DNA from: Phycisphaerales bacterium
Lineage (GTDB): Bacteria > Planctomycetota > Phycisphaerae > UBA1845 > UTPLA1
DNA: 64,000 nucleotides
Assembly (NCBI GenBank): GCA_020639075.1
Contig: JACKHI010000001.1
Location: forward strand, 1,240,001-1,304,000
Reading direction: 5' to 3'
Both the position numbers and the translations under genes were made by a program. The notes under the pieces were generated by a model. The model was not told where the DNA came from. It saw nothing but the letters and a program-made list of their open reading frames with translations, and ran no database searches. Positions 25,913-34,965 of this stretch are shown here, in pieces (within the stretch, counting starts at the first letter, position 1; the number at the start of each line of letters is the position of its first letter).

Positions 25913-28900
25913 TCAGGGAGCGGCATGATGGACGACGCTCGCCGACGCCAGTGCAGCGCGGCTTCGCGCGATTCGTCGATCGATCCACTCGTCGTACTTT
26001 TCGAGATGCAGTTGCGCTTCGTCGACGTGGCAATAGGATTTCGCCGTCTCCAGTCCGCTACGTCGCAGTCGATTGCGATCCGCATGATCGTCCAGTAGGT
26101 GCAGTATCTGCTGCGCCATTCCGGCATTGTCGCGCGGACGAACCATCAGGCAGTTTTCTCCGTCGCGCGCGTACTCGTTGACGCCGCCCTCACTCGTCAA
26201 TACGCACGCCGTTCCGCAGGCCATGGCCTCGAGCCCCGGACGACCGAAGCCCTGGAACAGCGACGAGTCCACGAGGACATCGCACGACCCGATCAATTGG
26301 GCGACCTTGTTCTGATCGTCCAGCCTGCCGGCATTCACATACGGAAAGCCAAGATCCTTCGGCATCATCTCGTCCTCGGTTCCGAAGAAGACGAACTGGA
26401 CATCCGGTCGCGCCGCATGCACTCGACGGAATGCATCAACCGCCTCGTCGAAGCCGCGCCGAGCGACGCCGGGACGAGCGACGGACATCACTCGCGGCGG
26501 ATCGCCGAGGGCATCGCCAGATTTGCGATTCCGGAAAATGCCGAGATCGAGCCCGAGGTGAATCTGGTCGCAGCTTGCACCATGCTCGCGCTCGATCAAT
26601 CGCTTGAGCCACTGCGACTTGACGATGCGATAATCCGTCATCGTGTACGTGGCGGCCGCTTTGCGGCGATTGACGAAGTCGTCCTCCGGATAGAAATAGA
26701 CTTCGTAATCCTGCACAAAATAAACGCTGACGAAGTCGTACCTCGCTCGTAACGACGGAATGTAGTCGTAGGCCGTCGTCCAGAATGTGGCGATGACGAC
26801 ATCGCTCTCCGGAAACAGGCGAATCAGCTCTTCCCTGTCCTTGTAAACGAGCGGCTGCACAGGGAGGTTGAATCGCTCAGGCTCGAGTTCCCGGCAGACC
26901 GTCGCCAAGCGGACGTCATGCCCCTCCAGGACCATCTCGCGTGCAAGCTGGGACACGGAAATGATGCCGCCGCAGACGGGCATCGAATCGGCAATCAGGA
27001 ACGTGATGCGCATTCGATCCGACTTCGGGAGACGATCGAGGTAGGATCGCGTCGGGTATCTCACGCGGCGTTGCGTCGGATCCAGCAGCGTGCGCGGTCG
27101 CATATGGAATTGCCGAACGACATTCCTCGCGAACTGCTCACCTGTCGGCGATCCGTTTGTCGCCACCGCCTGCGCCGGCAACCTGAAGGACTCGAACCGG
27201 CGCACGCCGTCCATGCGATCGAGCGCGCGCGCCGCTGGGCGCGTCCATTCGGTTTCCAGGATCGTGTTTCGCAACAGCGCGTCACGCATGTACTGAAGCG
27301 GATTGCGTTTGAGGAAGTGATGGTAATCGCGCAAGTATGCGTCTTCCCATCGGGCGTCGAAGATCTTGCGGTTCTTCAGGTATCGATCTATCCAGGTGCC
27401 GAACGAACCGCAGCCCTTGTGATACACAAATGCATCATCCGCGGCGACGACGCGCAGGCCCTCTTCAGTCAACCGCATGCAGAAATCGGATTCCTCGCAA
27501 TAGCCGCGACCGTAGATTTCATCGAAGCCGCCGAAGAAATTGAGATAGCGTCGCTTGACGAGCATGCAGAAGCCGACGGCCGTCGTCAGCGCGGGATAGG
27601 CCCTGCGGCTTCTCGCAGCGACCTGCTCGGCCATTGTGTTCATGTTGTAGCCCGGCGGCATGGGAACCGACAGGTTGACGCACATGTTGCTGAGAGGATT
27701 CACGACGGCGATCGCCGGATCGGACTGCGCGCAGCGGATCATCGCATCCAACCAGCCTTCCGCGACCATGATGTCGGAGTTGATCAGACAGACGTACTCG
27801 GCGTCGGCAAGCGCCATCCCCCGATTCGCCGTTTGAACAAATCCGAGATTCTCCTCGTTCCGATGCAGTTCAATCCGATCGTCCGTCGCCTCGATCTCCT
27901 CCAGCGCGGCGTACGTCGCGTCGTTCGCGGAATCGTCGACGAGGATCAGCCGGAACGGGTAATCCGTGTTCTTGAGAATGCTGCGAACCGCGTCGCGCAC
28001 GTAGTTCACGCCGTCGTAGATCGGCATCACGATGTCGCATACGTCGCGTTCCGTCCCCTCGGGTTCGGGCACGCGGGCCCACAGCGATGCCGGCGCCGAG
28101 TTCGCATTCAGCGAATCTCGCGTCGCAAACTCCATCGGCTTGTCGGAATGCGCCCGGGCCTGCGTCGTCATATCGCGCTGCAACAGGTCGAACCAGCGCG
28201 TCAGGCAGATCAATTGCCAGAGCGGACGGGCCATGTTCATGTCCATCTCGGTATGGGCGACGATCAGTGACTCGACGCTTCGCCGATCCAGCAGCCCGAG
28301 GGATTCGAGGGGACCTCCCAGGAGCGTGTCGCGCGCGAAACCGTGCAGCGGGCCCTTGAACCACTGATATAGCGGCACGTTGAATCCGTGTTTGACGCGA
28401 TTGACCATGTGCGTCGGAATAATGTCGCGAACGGCGTCGCGGAGGATCAGCTTGCCGTGTTCGGCGCCGACTTTGAATCGGCCCGGCAGCGTGAACGCCA
28501 TCTCGACGAGCCGATGATCGAGAAACGGCACGCGCCCTTCGAGCGAGTGGGCCATCGTCATCTTGTCGAGTTTCGGCATCAAGTCATTCGCAAGCCACAA
28601 GCGCGTGTCGAGCGCCAGCGCGCGCTGAAGCGGCGAGGCATCCGTCGGCATGTCGGCCATCGCCCGCGCTTCGATATCGGCGACAATCTGCGGGGCGCGA
28701 TCGATCGGCGGCCGCCGATCCGGATGGATGAGATTCCAGAGGAAATTCGAGTCCATCGAGTACGGAAAGTTGGAGATCGGGCTCAGCTCGTTGTTCCGAG
28801 GCCCGCAGAAGAACGCGCCGCCCATGCGCCAGCTGAGCTGCTCGGAGAAGTTGAGCCATTGCCGTTTCTGATCGGCGATCGCCATCGGATGCACCGGGGC

Positions 28901-30055
28901 GCGACCCATCACGAACGGACGATAGTACGGATATCCCGCGAAAACCTCGTCGGCGCCTTCGCCCGTCAGGACGACTTTGACCTGCTTCGAGGCTTCGCGC
29001 GACAGCAAGTAGGTCGGCAGCATGGCCGGATCTGCGACGGGTTCGTCCATCGCCCACGCGAATTCGTCCAGATGGTCGAGAACCTCGCGATCGGAAAAGT
29101 CGATCGTCTGATGTTTCGCGCCGAGCCCCTTCGCAATGTCCTCGAAGTAGTTCGACTCGTCGCAATCGGCCTGTCCGGGGAACGCAATCGAGAATGTCCG
29201 CAACGGCTGATCCGCGAGCTTCGCCATCATGCAGGCGATGATCGTCGAATCGAGACCGCCGGAGAGGAAGCAACCGATCGGGACGTCGCTCATCATCTGG
29301 CGTTCGACGATGTCCCAGAGCAGCAGCCGCAAAGCCTCGGTCCGTTCCTTCAGGTTGGCCGACGCATCCTCGCCCTGTTGCGGAAATGTCCAATACTTGT
29401 GCGTGGAGATGCTCCCGGCGTGCCATTCGAGGTAATGACCGGGCAGGAGCTTCTTAGCGCCTGCGAGCAGCGTCTGATCGTCGGGCGTGAACTGATAGGC
29501 GAGATATCCCCAGAGCGCCGTCTCGCAGATACGCGGTTGCAGCAGCGCGCTGTGCGTCAGCGAACGAAGCTCCGATGAGAACGCAAACGACCGATTGCGA
29601 TGCACGTAGTAGAGCGGTTTGACGCCGAGCCGATCACGAACGACATACGCCCGGTTCTTGCGGGCGTCCCAGATGCTGAACGCATAAATGCCGTTGAGCC
29701 GCTTGCAGAGCTCTTCGATGCCCCACTCGAGGTAGCCGCAAAGGACCACTTCCGTATCGCACGTCGTGCGGAACTGATGACCCGCGGCCGCGAGTTCCTT
29801 CCGCAGGTCTGCGTGATTGTAGCATTCGCCGTTGTATACGATCTGCACATCGCCGTTGGCGCCGGACATGGGTTGATGTCCGCCGGCCACGTCGATGATG
29901 CTCAATCGACGCATACCGATGCCGATGTTTTGATCAACGAAGGTTCCGCGATCGTCGGGACCGCGATGCGTCAACGCGTCCACCATACGATCGAGGACGC
30001 CTGCGCGCACGGCATCGTCGCGATGCGCGTTCAGTATGCCGGCGATTCCACACAC
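25913..30055 (-). CDS. asparagine synthase / GT2 / GT4 triple-domain fusion
   Basis: A 1380-residue fusion. Residues 1-630 are a class II glutamine amidotransferase-asparagine synthase: N-terminal nucleophile CGIAGIL, HRGPDD, synthase PP-loop CFLSGGLDST. Residues about 665-950 are a GT2 glycosyltransferase (VMPIYDG, LVDDSAND, INSDIM as DxD-type, GGFDEIYGRGYCEESDF). Residues about 1010-1375 are a GT4-type GT-B transferase (SMPVCGGI, SSLFQGFGRPGLEAMACGTACV). The start is GTG at 30055: it puts Cys at position 2, as the amidotransferase mechanism needs, and AAGGAG sits 8 bases upstream. The frame is open further to 30139 but would bury the Cys. AsnB-like proteins in glycan loci often amidate sugars or amino-acid decorations; that is the inferred role. 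Confidence 0.9.
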   Translation of the reverse strand: MCGIAGILNAHRDDAVRAGVLDRMVDALTHRGPDDRGTFVDQNIGIGMRRLSIIDVAGGHQPMSGANGDVQIVYNGECYNHADLRKELAAAGHQFRTTCDTEVVLCGYLEWGIEELCKRLNGIYAFSIWDARKNRAYVVRDRLGVKPLYYVHRNRSFAFSSELRSLTHSALLQPRICETALWGYLAYQFTPDDQTLLAGAKKLLPGHYLEWHAGSISTHKYWTFPQQGEDASANLKERTEALRLLLWDIVERQMMSDVPIGCFLSGGLDSTIIACMMAKLADQPLRTFSIAFPGQADCDESNYFEDIAKGLGAKHQTIDFSDREVLDHLDEFAWAMDEPVADPAMLPTYLLSREASKQVKVVLTGEGADEVFAGYPYYRPFVMGRAPVHPMAIADQKRQWLNFSEQLSWRMGGAFFCGPRNNELSPISNFPYSMDSNFLWNLIHPDRRPPIDRAPQIVADIEARAMADMPTDASPLQRALALDTRLWLANDLMPKLDKMTMAHSLEGRVPFLDHRLVEMAFTLPGRFKVGAEHGKLILRDAVRDIIPTHMVNRVKHGFNVPLYQWFKGPLHGFARDTLLGGPLESLGLLDRRSVESLIVAHTEMDMNMARPLWQLICLTRWFDLLQRDMTTQARAHSDKPMEFATRDSLNANSAPASLWARVPEPEGTERDVCDIVMPIYDGVNYVRDAVRSILKNTDYPFRLILVDDSANDATYAALEEIEATDDRIELHRNEENLGFVQTANRGMALADAEYVCLINSDIMVAEGWLDAMIRCAQSDPAIAVVNPLSNMCVNLSVPMPPGYNMNTMAEQVAARSRRAYPALTTAVGFCMLVKRRYLNFFGGFDEIYGRGYCEESDFCMRLTEEGLRVVAADDAFVYHKGCGSFGTWIDRYLKNRKIFDARWEDAYLRDYHHFLKRNPLQYMRDALLRNTILETEWTRPAARALDRMDGVRRFESFRLPAQAVATNGSPTGEQFARNVVRQFHMRPRTLLDPTQRRVRYPTRSYLDRLPKSDRMRITFLIADSMPVCGGIISVSQLAREMVLEGHDVRLATVCRELEPERFNLPVQPLVYKDREELIRLFPESDVVIATFWTTAYDYIPSLRARYDFVSVYFVQDYEVYFYPEDDFVNRRKAAATYTMTDYRIVKSQWLKRLIEREHGASCDQIHLGLDLGIFRNRKSGDALGDPPRVMSVARPGVARRGFDEAVDAFRRVHAARPDVQFVFFGTEDEMMPKDLGFPYVNAGRLDDQNKVAQLIGSCDVLVDSSLFQGFGRPGLEAMACGTACVLTSEGGVNEYARDGENCLMVRPRDNAGMAQQILHLLDDHADRNRLRRSGLETAKSYCHVDEAQLHLEKYDEWIDRRIARSRAALASASVVHHAAP

Positions 30056-30208
30056 GTGGCGTGCTCCTTCATTTTGCGGGGCTGTCGGAGCAGCGTTGCC
30101 CGAACGCTGCGAGAATGGCGGGCGAAACGAAACGGACAACGCAGCCGCTTATTGCCCATGTGAGACTATTTCGCCGAGAATGAGTTCGAACGATGGGATA
30201 CATTGGCG

Positions 30209-30658
30209 TCATTTGCGGAAGATGATGCGACGAACGCGCCGAAACGCGTTCAGCATCCGCCAGCCCCGCGTCGCCTCCATCGCTCGCGCGTGCTCGTGAA
30301 TGTGGCTGGTGTGGGCGAGGGCCTGCCTGAGGTTCACGATTTCGACTTTCAGCCGCTCGTTCTCCTCCCACAGCGCGTCGCGCTCGCATTCGGCCTCCTG
30401 TAGCTGGTCGACCACATCCCGCAGCCCCCGCCGCAGGTCGAGCTCGTGCCGCGGTTGATCCGCAGCCAACTCGGGGCCGAGACGATCCGAGTGACGCTCC
30501 AGCGCCTGAATCGCTCGCGAGACGCGATCCGTAAATGCGTCCACGGCGCGGGCCATGCGTTCTTCCGCCGATGCCGATTCCGACACGTACGCCCTCTCGC
30601 TTTCCAGCGCTTCGCCGAGACCGGCGCTACGCGTCCTGTTCATCTGGGATTTCGGCAT
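30209..30658 (-). CDS. small coiled-coil protein with WRxL basic tail
   Basis: A 149-residue protein that is nearly all predicted coiled coil (for example RDALWEENERLKVEIVNLRQAL), ending in GWRMLNAFRRVRRIIFRK. The end matches in type the tail of the methyltransferase at 24332-25828 (SRAWRLITKWRRFKSRLL): an aromatic-WR-hydrophobic pair followed by a basic amphipathic stretch. It has no enzymatic domain and lies between two glycosyltransferase genes on the same strand, so it may be a scaffold or chain-length ruler for the glycan-assembly complex. GAGGAG precedes the start. Family not recognised. Confidence 0.72.
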   Translation of the reverse strand: MPKSQMNRTRSAGLGEALESERAYVSESASAEERMARAVDAFTDRVSRAIQALERHSDRLGPELAADQPRHELDLRRGLRDVVDQLQEAECERDALWEENERLKVEIVNLRQALAHTSHIHEHARAMEATRGWRMLNAFRRVRRIIFRK

Positions 30659-30835
30659 GCGCTCCTCACTCAGGGGGCCCGTCCCACTTGCCTCTATCGT
30701 CCTACATCCAACTCCACAGAGGCTTACGATTATCCTATGCGTCGCGCGATAGTGTCAAGGCAGGCCCGATCCTCCGGCCGACGATAGGGTCAAGCCGGTC
30801 CGCCGCCCCGTTTTTCACAGCCCCGCGCCGAGTTG

Positions 30836-32614
30836 TCAATGGCCGATTTGAATCCGCAGATTGCGCACGCGATCCGGATTTTCGGCGTCGATGTTCAGAC
30901 GAACGGCACCCCATTTTCGATCCCGCCACGTCCGATTCAGTTCGACGCACAGCAAATACGTATGGTCTCTATCGTCGGCGAGCACCGGAAAGCCGATTGC
31001 CGCGTCGTCGCCCAACTCGCCATCGGCGTCCGCCGGCGTGAGGCGCAACGTCGCCTCGACGCGCGGCTGCCCTTCGATGGGTGCGATCCGCGCGGTTACG
31101 AAAATGCACGTGTTGTAGTCCGGTCGATGGCCATCCAGCGAAACCGATAAAGTCGAAACTCCCGCCGACTTGATCTTCTGATCGGCAGTGATCGTGAAGT
31201 AGGCTGCTCGACTCGCTTCGACTTCACAAGTCGGCCGCCAGACGTAGGCAAGCATGAGATAGGCGACGATCGACATCCAGCCGAACGTGAGGATGACGAT
31301 CGCTCCGCGCCCGGGTCGTTGCGCCGCCAACGCTGCACAACCGAGAACAAATGCCGGCCACATCGGCACGGCAAAGCGCGGCAACGCATAGGTCGCAGCG
31401 TGTAGCGCCGTCATATAGACGACCAGCGCGATGGCGATCAGGAAGACGAAGCCGCCCGCTCGCCGTCGCATGAACAGACCCGCAATGCCGCAGACTGTGA
31501 CGATCGTGCCGAGACCAGTCCACCAGACGAACTCAATCAGCGTCTTGCTTCGGCCTTCGAATTGACGTTTCGCTCGAAGCGTCGCGGCGGGAAAGAAATG
31601 CCACTTCGGTCCGCCGATGAGCGTGCGTCCGGCTTTTCTGACGGCGAGTTCGATCCATGCCGCGGGATGTTCGCGTATGTTTGCCTTGGCGGCGGCGACG
31701 AGCCGTTGTTCGCCGTCGAGCGACATGTGACCGCCGGGCCCCTGGATGCGGTTGTTGGGCCAGTTCATGCCGGAGAAAATGGGTTCATCGCCGTCGGTGC
31801 GAAATTCGCTGCCGAGATAGAAAACGGCGCCAAATCCGTTAGCGATCCTCGGTACGCCAAAACACATGACGTTCTTCACGATCCACGGCGCCAGAATGGC
31901 GCAATGCACGATCGTCATCAAAGCGACGCGGCGCGGCGTCCACGTCGTCTCGGGCGTCGCGCCGCCTTTGCGTACGTTGCGCATCAGCCGCCACAGTGCA
32001 TAGACGCCGACGAGGGCGAACGGCCAGAGCTGAAGCGAAGGTCTCGCATACGCCGCCAGAGCGGTCGAGATTCCCGTCAATATGACGTATCGCAGACGAT
32101 TGCGGGATTCCGCGCGATGTGCCGACCAGAACGCAACGCAGACAAATACGAATGCGAGCGGCTCCGTCAGCACGGTCGACGAGAACAGAACGACCTGGTA
32201 GCCGAGTGCGCAGAGGACAAACGCCATCAGTGCCTGCGATCGCCCCCAACGATCTCGCACGATCGAAGCGATGAGCCAGGAGGCGCCGATGACGGCGACG
32301 ATGTTTGCGGCGCGCGTCAGAACGATGCTGCGACCGAACAACAGGAGCCACAACCACGGCAAGGGCGGCGAACGGAGTGAATCCTCAGTCGTCAGGTAGC
32401 TCAGGCCCTCGACGGCGACGCGATCGGCGCAGTGAATGTAGTAGTTTCGTTCGTCATCGAGTCGAACGGCGCCGTAGTCTCTCTGCTTCGCATCGTTGGT
32501 CGGCGATTGGTGCTTCCAGACGTAGAGGTACACGAAGAGAACAGCGATCGTCAGACCGATCTCCGGGAGGTGAAAGCGACGGCAAGCATTGAGATCGAGC
32601 TTCGTTTCACTCAC
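30836..32614 (-). CDS. GT39/ArnT-like polytopic glycosyltransferase
   Basis: A 592-residue inner-membrane GT-C transferase with about ten to eleven membrane helices and a C-terminal soluble extension. The first loop has acidic residues (VRLDDERNYY) where the GT39 catalytic acidic residues lie. Lipid-linked sugar transfer to a periplasmic acceptor is the usual role. The C-terminal 150 residues look like a beta-sandwich (TYLLCVELNRTWRDRKWG..VRLNIDAENPDRVRNLRIQI). GTG 32614 is the chosen start: it overlaps the TGA of the upstream GT2-GT4 gene in a GTGA 4-base overlap. An upstream extension to 32866 would run inside that gene's C-terminus and is rejected. Confidence 0.85.
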   Translation of the reverse strand: MSETKLDLNACRRFHLPEIGLTIAVLFVYLYVWKHQSPTNDAKQRDYGAVRLDDERNYYIHCADRVAVEGLSYLTTEDSLRSPPLPWLWLLLFGRSIVLTRAANIVAVIGASWLIASIVRDRWGRSQALMAFVLCALGYQVVLFSSTVLTEPLAFVFVCVAFWSAHRAESRNRLRYVILTGISTALAAYARPSLQLWPFALVGVYALWRLMRNVRKGGATPETTWTPRRVALMTIVHCAILAPWIVKNVMCFGVPRIANGFGAVFYLGSEFRTDGDEPIFSGMNWPNNRIQGPGGHMSLDGEQRLVAAAKANIREHPAAWIELAVRKAGRTLIGGPKWHFFPAATLRAKRQFEGRSKTLIEFVWWTGLGTIVTVCGIAGLFMRRRAGGFVFLIAIALVVYMTALHAATYALPRFAVPMWPAFVLGCAALAAQRPGRGAIVILTFGWMSIVAYLMLAYVWRPTCEVEASRAAYFTITADQKIKSAGVSTLSVSLDGHRPDYNTCIFVTARIAPIEGQPRVEATLRLTPADADGELGDDAAIGFPVLADDRDHTYLLCVELNRTWRDRKWGAVRLNIDAENPDRVRNLRIQIGH

Positions 32615-34965
32615 GAATTCTCGGCTCCGACTCGGCGCACACGCAGGTACGCCCGTTTCATTGCGCCGCGCAATCCCGGCGGAATCATCGGCTTGATCCG
32701 AAGATAATGTGCGTACCACCACTTGGCCTGGTACCTGGGCGGCGCGACGCCGCGACGCGACGCCGCCAAGTGGCACTGGTGCGCCGCGAACAGTGCGGCA
32801 TCGTGCACGCCGACGCTCAAATCCACTTGCTTTTCTTCGAGGGGCGCGATCAGATTGCCGTAGCACTGACGATGTTGCGCGGCATTCTCCATGACGGATG
32901 CGTGTCGATATGAACGGGCGGCCGACCGATGCGGTTCGAGCATCGATCGATCGCGACTGAACCTCTCCAGATGCCCAAACACCTCATCGATGTTGTCAAC
33001 CACCAGGCCGGCGCCTGTCGCACCGACCCTTTCCGGCAGCGCTCCCATTCGCGTGACGATGACGGGAATACCGGCCAACCAGCTTTCGCTCAACGTGAAA
33101 CAGAATGTTTCGGCGCAATGCGGTAGGATGAGCGTCAGATCGATCGCCGCGTCTCGAAGCAGCCGGACGATTTCCTCACGTTGATAGTCGCCGTGGAGAA
33201 TGAGCTGATCGCCGAGCCCCAACGATTCGAGGCGGCGACGATAGCCGAAGACTTCGATCCCGCCGAAGACGTGCCATTCGATTCCAAGCGTCGCGGTTCG
33301 CGTCATCAACTCGACGTATGCGTCGGCGCCCTTCGCCGGATAGGCGACTTGCCCGAGAATCGCGACCTTCAGAGGCCCCGACCCGCGACAATCCCGGACG
33401 TCCTCGATCGCCGGGCTGTCCGACGTCGAAACGTCATAGCCATGACCGATGACATGAACGTCTCGCATCGCGCAGGCATGGAACTTTCGCGCGACTTCGG
33501 CGGCGGCCTCGGAAGGTGCGAATATGGCGGCGGCGTGTTCCAACAGCTCGGCGAATTCGCGCCGATGCGATTCGACGATTCCGACGCCATTGTCCGGCGG
33601 CGTCATGTTCAGCGCGCCGTATTGCGCCGCGATACAGGCGCGCGTCGCCTTCGGATCACTCGCACCCGGACACTGACAAGCCGCGCCGGTATCACGGCGC
33701 ACGAGATTCCAACTCGGGCACACGCAGTAGTAATCGTGGATCGTGTAACCGAATGGAATCGAGCGCGCCATTAGCCGTCGCCAAATGCCGATCGGCCAGC
33801 GGATCAGATGATGAATGTGTGCAAATCGGATGTCGAACTGCTCGATGATACTATCGAAGACGTGTTCGACAGCATCATCCCGCAGACAGAAAAACGACGG
33901 CTCCGCGGCGAGCTCGTATCGATACCGCACGGCCTGGTCGATGCGACCGCGGTCGATTTCGAGCGCCACGATCGCGCGCCCTTCCGGCCAGACGACGACT
34001 GAACGAGTGAGAGCCAGCGACTCGACGAGCCCTTGCACGAAATGTTCCGTGCCGCCTGTATTGGCGCCCGTCATCGGCGCGTGAAGGACAAAAAGCGCCG
34101 CCGGATACTGTCGCATCGCGTGCCGCGCGAGCTCGAACCGAATTCGGTCCTGGTGGAGCCGGAGCGGGTTTTCGGCGCAGAAGGCGGCGACGTCGGCGAA
34201 GTAATTGGGGTGCATCTTCGCGAGCGTTCGACTGTTCTCGTGCTCCAGTGCACGGCCCTCGTCGCCGAACGACGCCTTGCCCATATGCGCGACAAAGCAG
34301 TCATCAACCAGGCGAATCCGCCAGCCGTTTTTCTTCGCGCGCTCGCAGAAATCGTTCTCTTCGCCGAAACCGCGACCGAAGGCCGTCTCGTCGAAGAGAC
34401 CGATCTGCTCGATCACTTTGGCGCGGACATACATGCAGAACCCGACGGCAGTGACGATTTCCGGCCTTTCATTCGGGCTCACGCGCTCAACCAACGCCGC
34501 GTACTCATCAACGCTGAGATCTTCCGGCAGCGCATTGTCGCGGCAGAACTCGGGAATGCTGCAGATCGTGCCGTTGTTGGTGAACGGCGTCGCAATGCCC
34601 GTCGTATCGTCGGCGTACACGCACTTGATGTGCTTCTCAATGAATCGCGACGTGACGATCGTGTCGCTGTTCAGGAGCAGGACGTCGCGCCCCGCCGCCT
34701 CTCGCATACCCCGGTTGGCCGTGACGACGAAGCCGCCGTTGACCTCGTTACGCAGGTAGATGACGCGTTCATTGGCTTCCGCTGTTTCCCGCAGAAATTC
34801 CGCCAGGTCCCGATCGGTGCTGCAATCGTCGACGAGGACAAGTCGCCAGTCGCCTGTGGCCCAACGGAGCACGCTCCCGACGCAGCGCTCGACGTCTTCC
34901 CGCGCGTTGTAGATCGGCACGACGATATCGACGCCGACGTCAGCTGTCTGCGGCGCCGCAGTCAT
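32611..34965 (-). CDS. GT2-GT4 bifunctional glycosyltransferase
   Basis: A 784-residue fusion. The N-terminal GT-A domain (about residues 10-270) has VDIVVPIYNA, VLVDDCSTD, LLLNSDT (DxD position) and GRGFGEENDFCERA. The C-terminal GT-B domain (about 290-690) has the donor-site region around LPHCAETFCFTLSESWLAGIPV and includes a Cys-rich insert (YYCVCPSWN, ACQCPG) that may bind a metal. Both halves look intact, so it may add two sugars in sequence. It overlaps its neighbours by 4 bases on both sides (ATGA at its start, GTGA at its end), implying coupled translation with the flanking transferase genes. Confidence 0.9.
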   Translation of the reverse strand: MTAAPQTADVGVDIVVPIYNAREDVERCVGSVLRWATGDWRLVLVDDCSTDRDLAEFLRETAEANERVIYLRNEVNGGFVVTANRGMREAAGRDVLLLNSDTIVTSRFIEKHIKCVYADDTTGIATPFTNNGTICSIPEFCRDNALPEDLSVDEYAALVERVSPNERPEIVTAVGFCMYVRAKVIEQIGLFDETAFGRGFGEENDFCERAKKNGWRIRLVDDCFVAHMGKASFGDEGRALEHENSRTLAKMHPNYFADVAAFCAENPLRLHQDRIRFELARHAMRQYPAALFVLHAPMTGANTGGTEHFVQGLVESLALTRSVVVWPEGRAIVALEIDRGRIDQAVRYRYELAAEPSFFCLRDDAVEHVFDSIIEQFDIRFAHIHHLIRWPIGIWRRLMARSIPFGYTIHDYYCVCPSWNLVRRDTGAACQCPGASDPKATRACIAAQYGALNMTPPDNGVGIVESHRREFAELLEHAAAIFAPSEAAAEVARKFHACAMRDVHVIGHGYDVSTSDSPAIEDVRDCRGSGPLKVAILGQVAYPAKGADAYVELMTRTATLGIEWHVFGGIEVFGYRRRLESLGLGDQLILHGDYQREEIVRLLRDAAIDLTLILPHCAETFCFTLSESWLAGIPVIVTRMGALPERVGATGAGLVVDNIDEVFGHLERFSRDRSMLEPHRSAARSYRHASVMENAAQHRQCYGNLIAPLEEKQVDLSVGVHDAALFAAHQCHLAASRRGVAPPRYQAKWWYAHYLRIKPMIPPGLRGAMKRAYLRVRRVGAENS

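Noticed and set aside
25913..30055. Suspicion that the AsnB-GT2-GT4 protein is an assembly or frameshift artefact
   Set aside because: One frame is open across all three domains with normal linkers and consistent codon use; kept as a genuine fusion pending read-level check.
32615..32866. N-terminal extension of the GT39-like protein
   Set aside because: It lies inside the C-terminal coding region of the upstream GT2-GT4 gene and is Arg-rich; the GTG at 32614 in a GTGA overlap is a better start.
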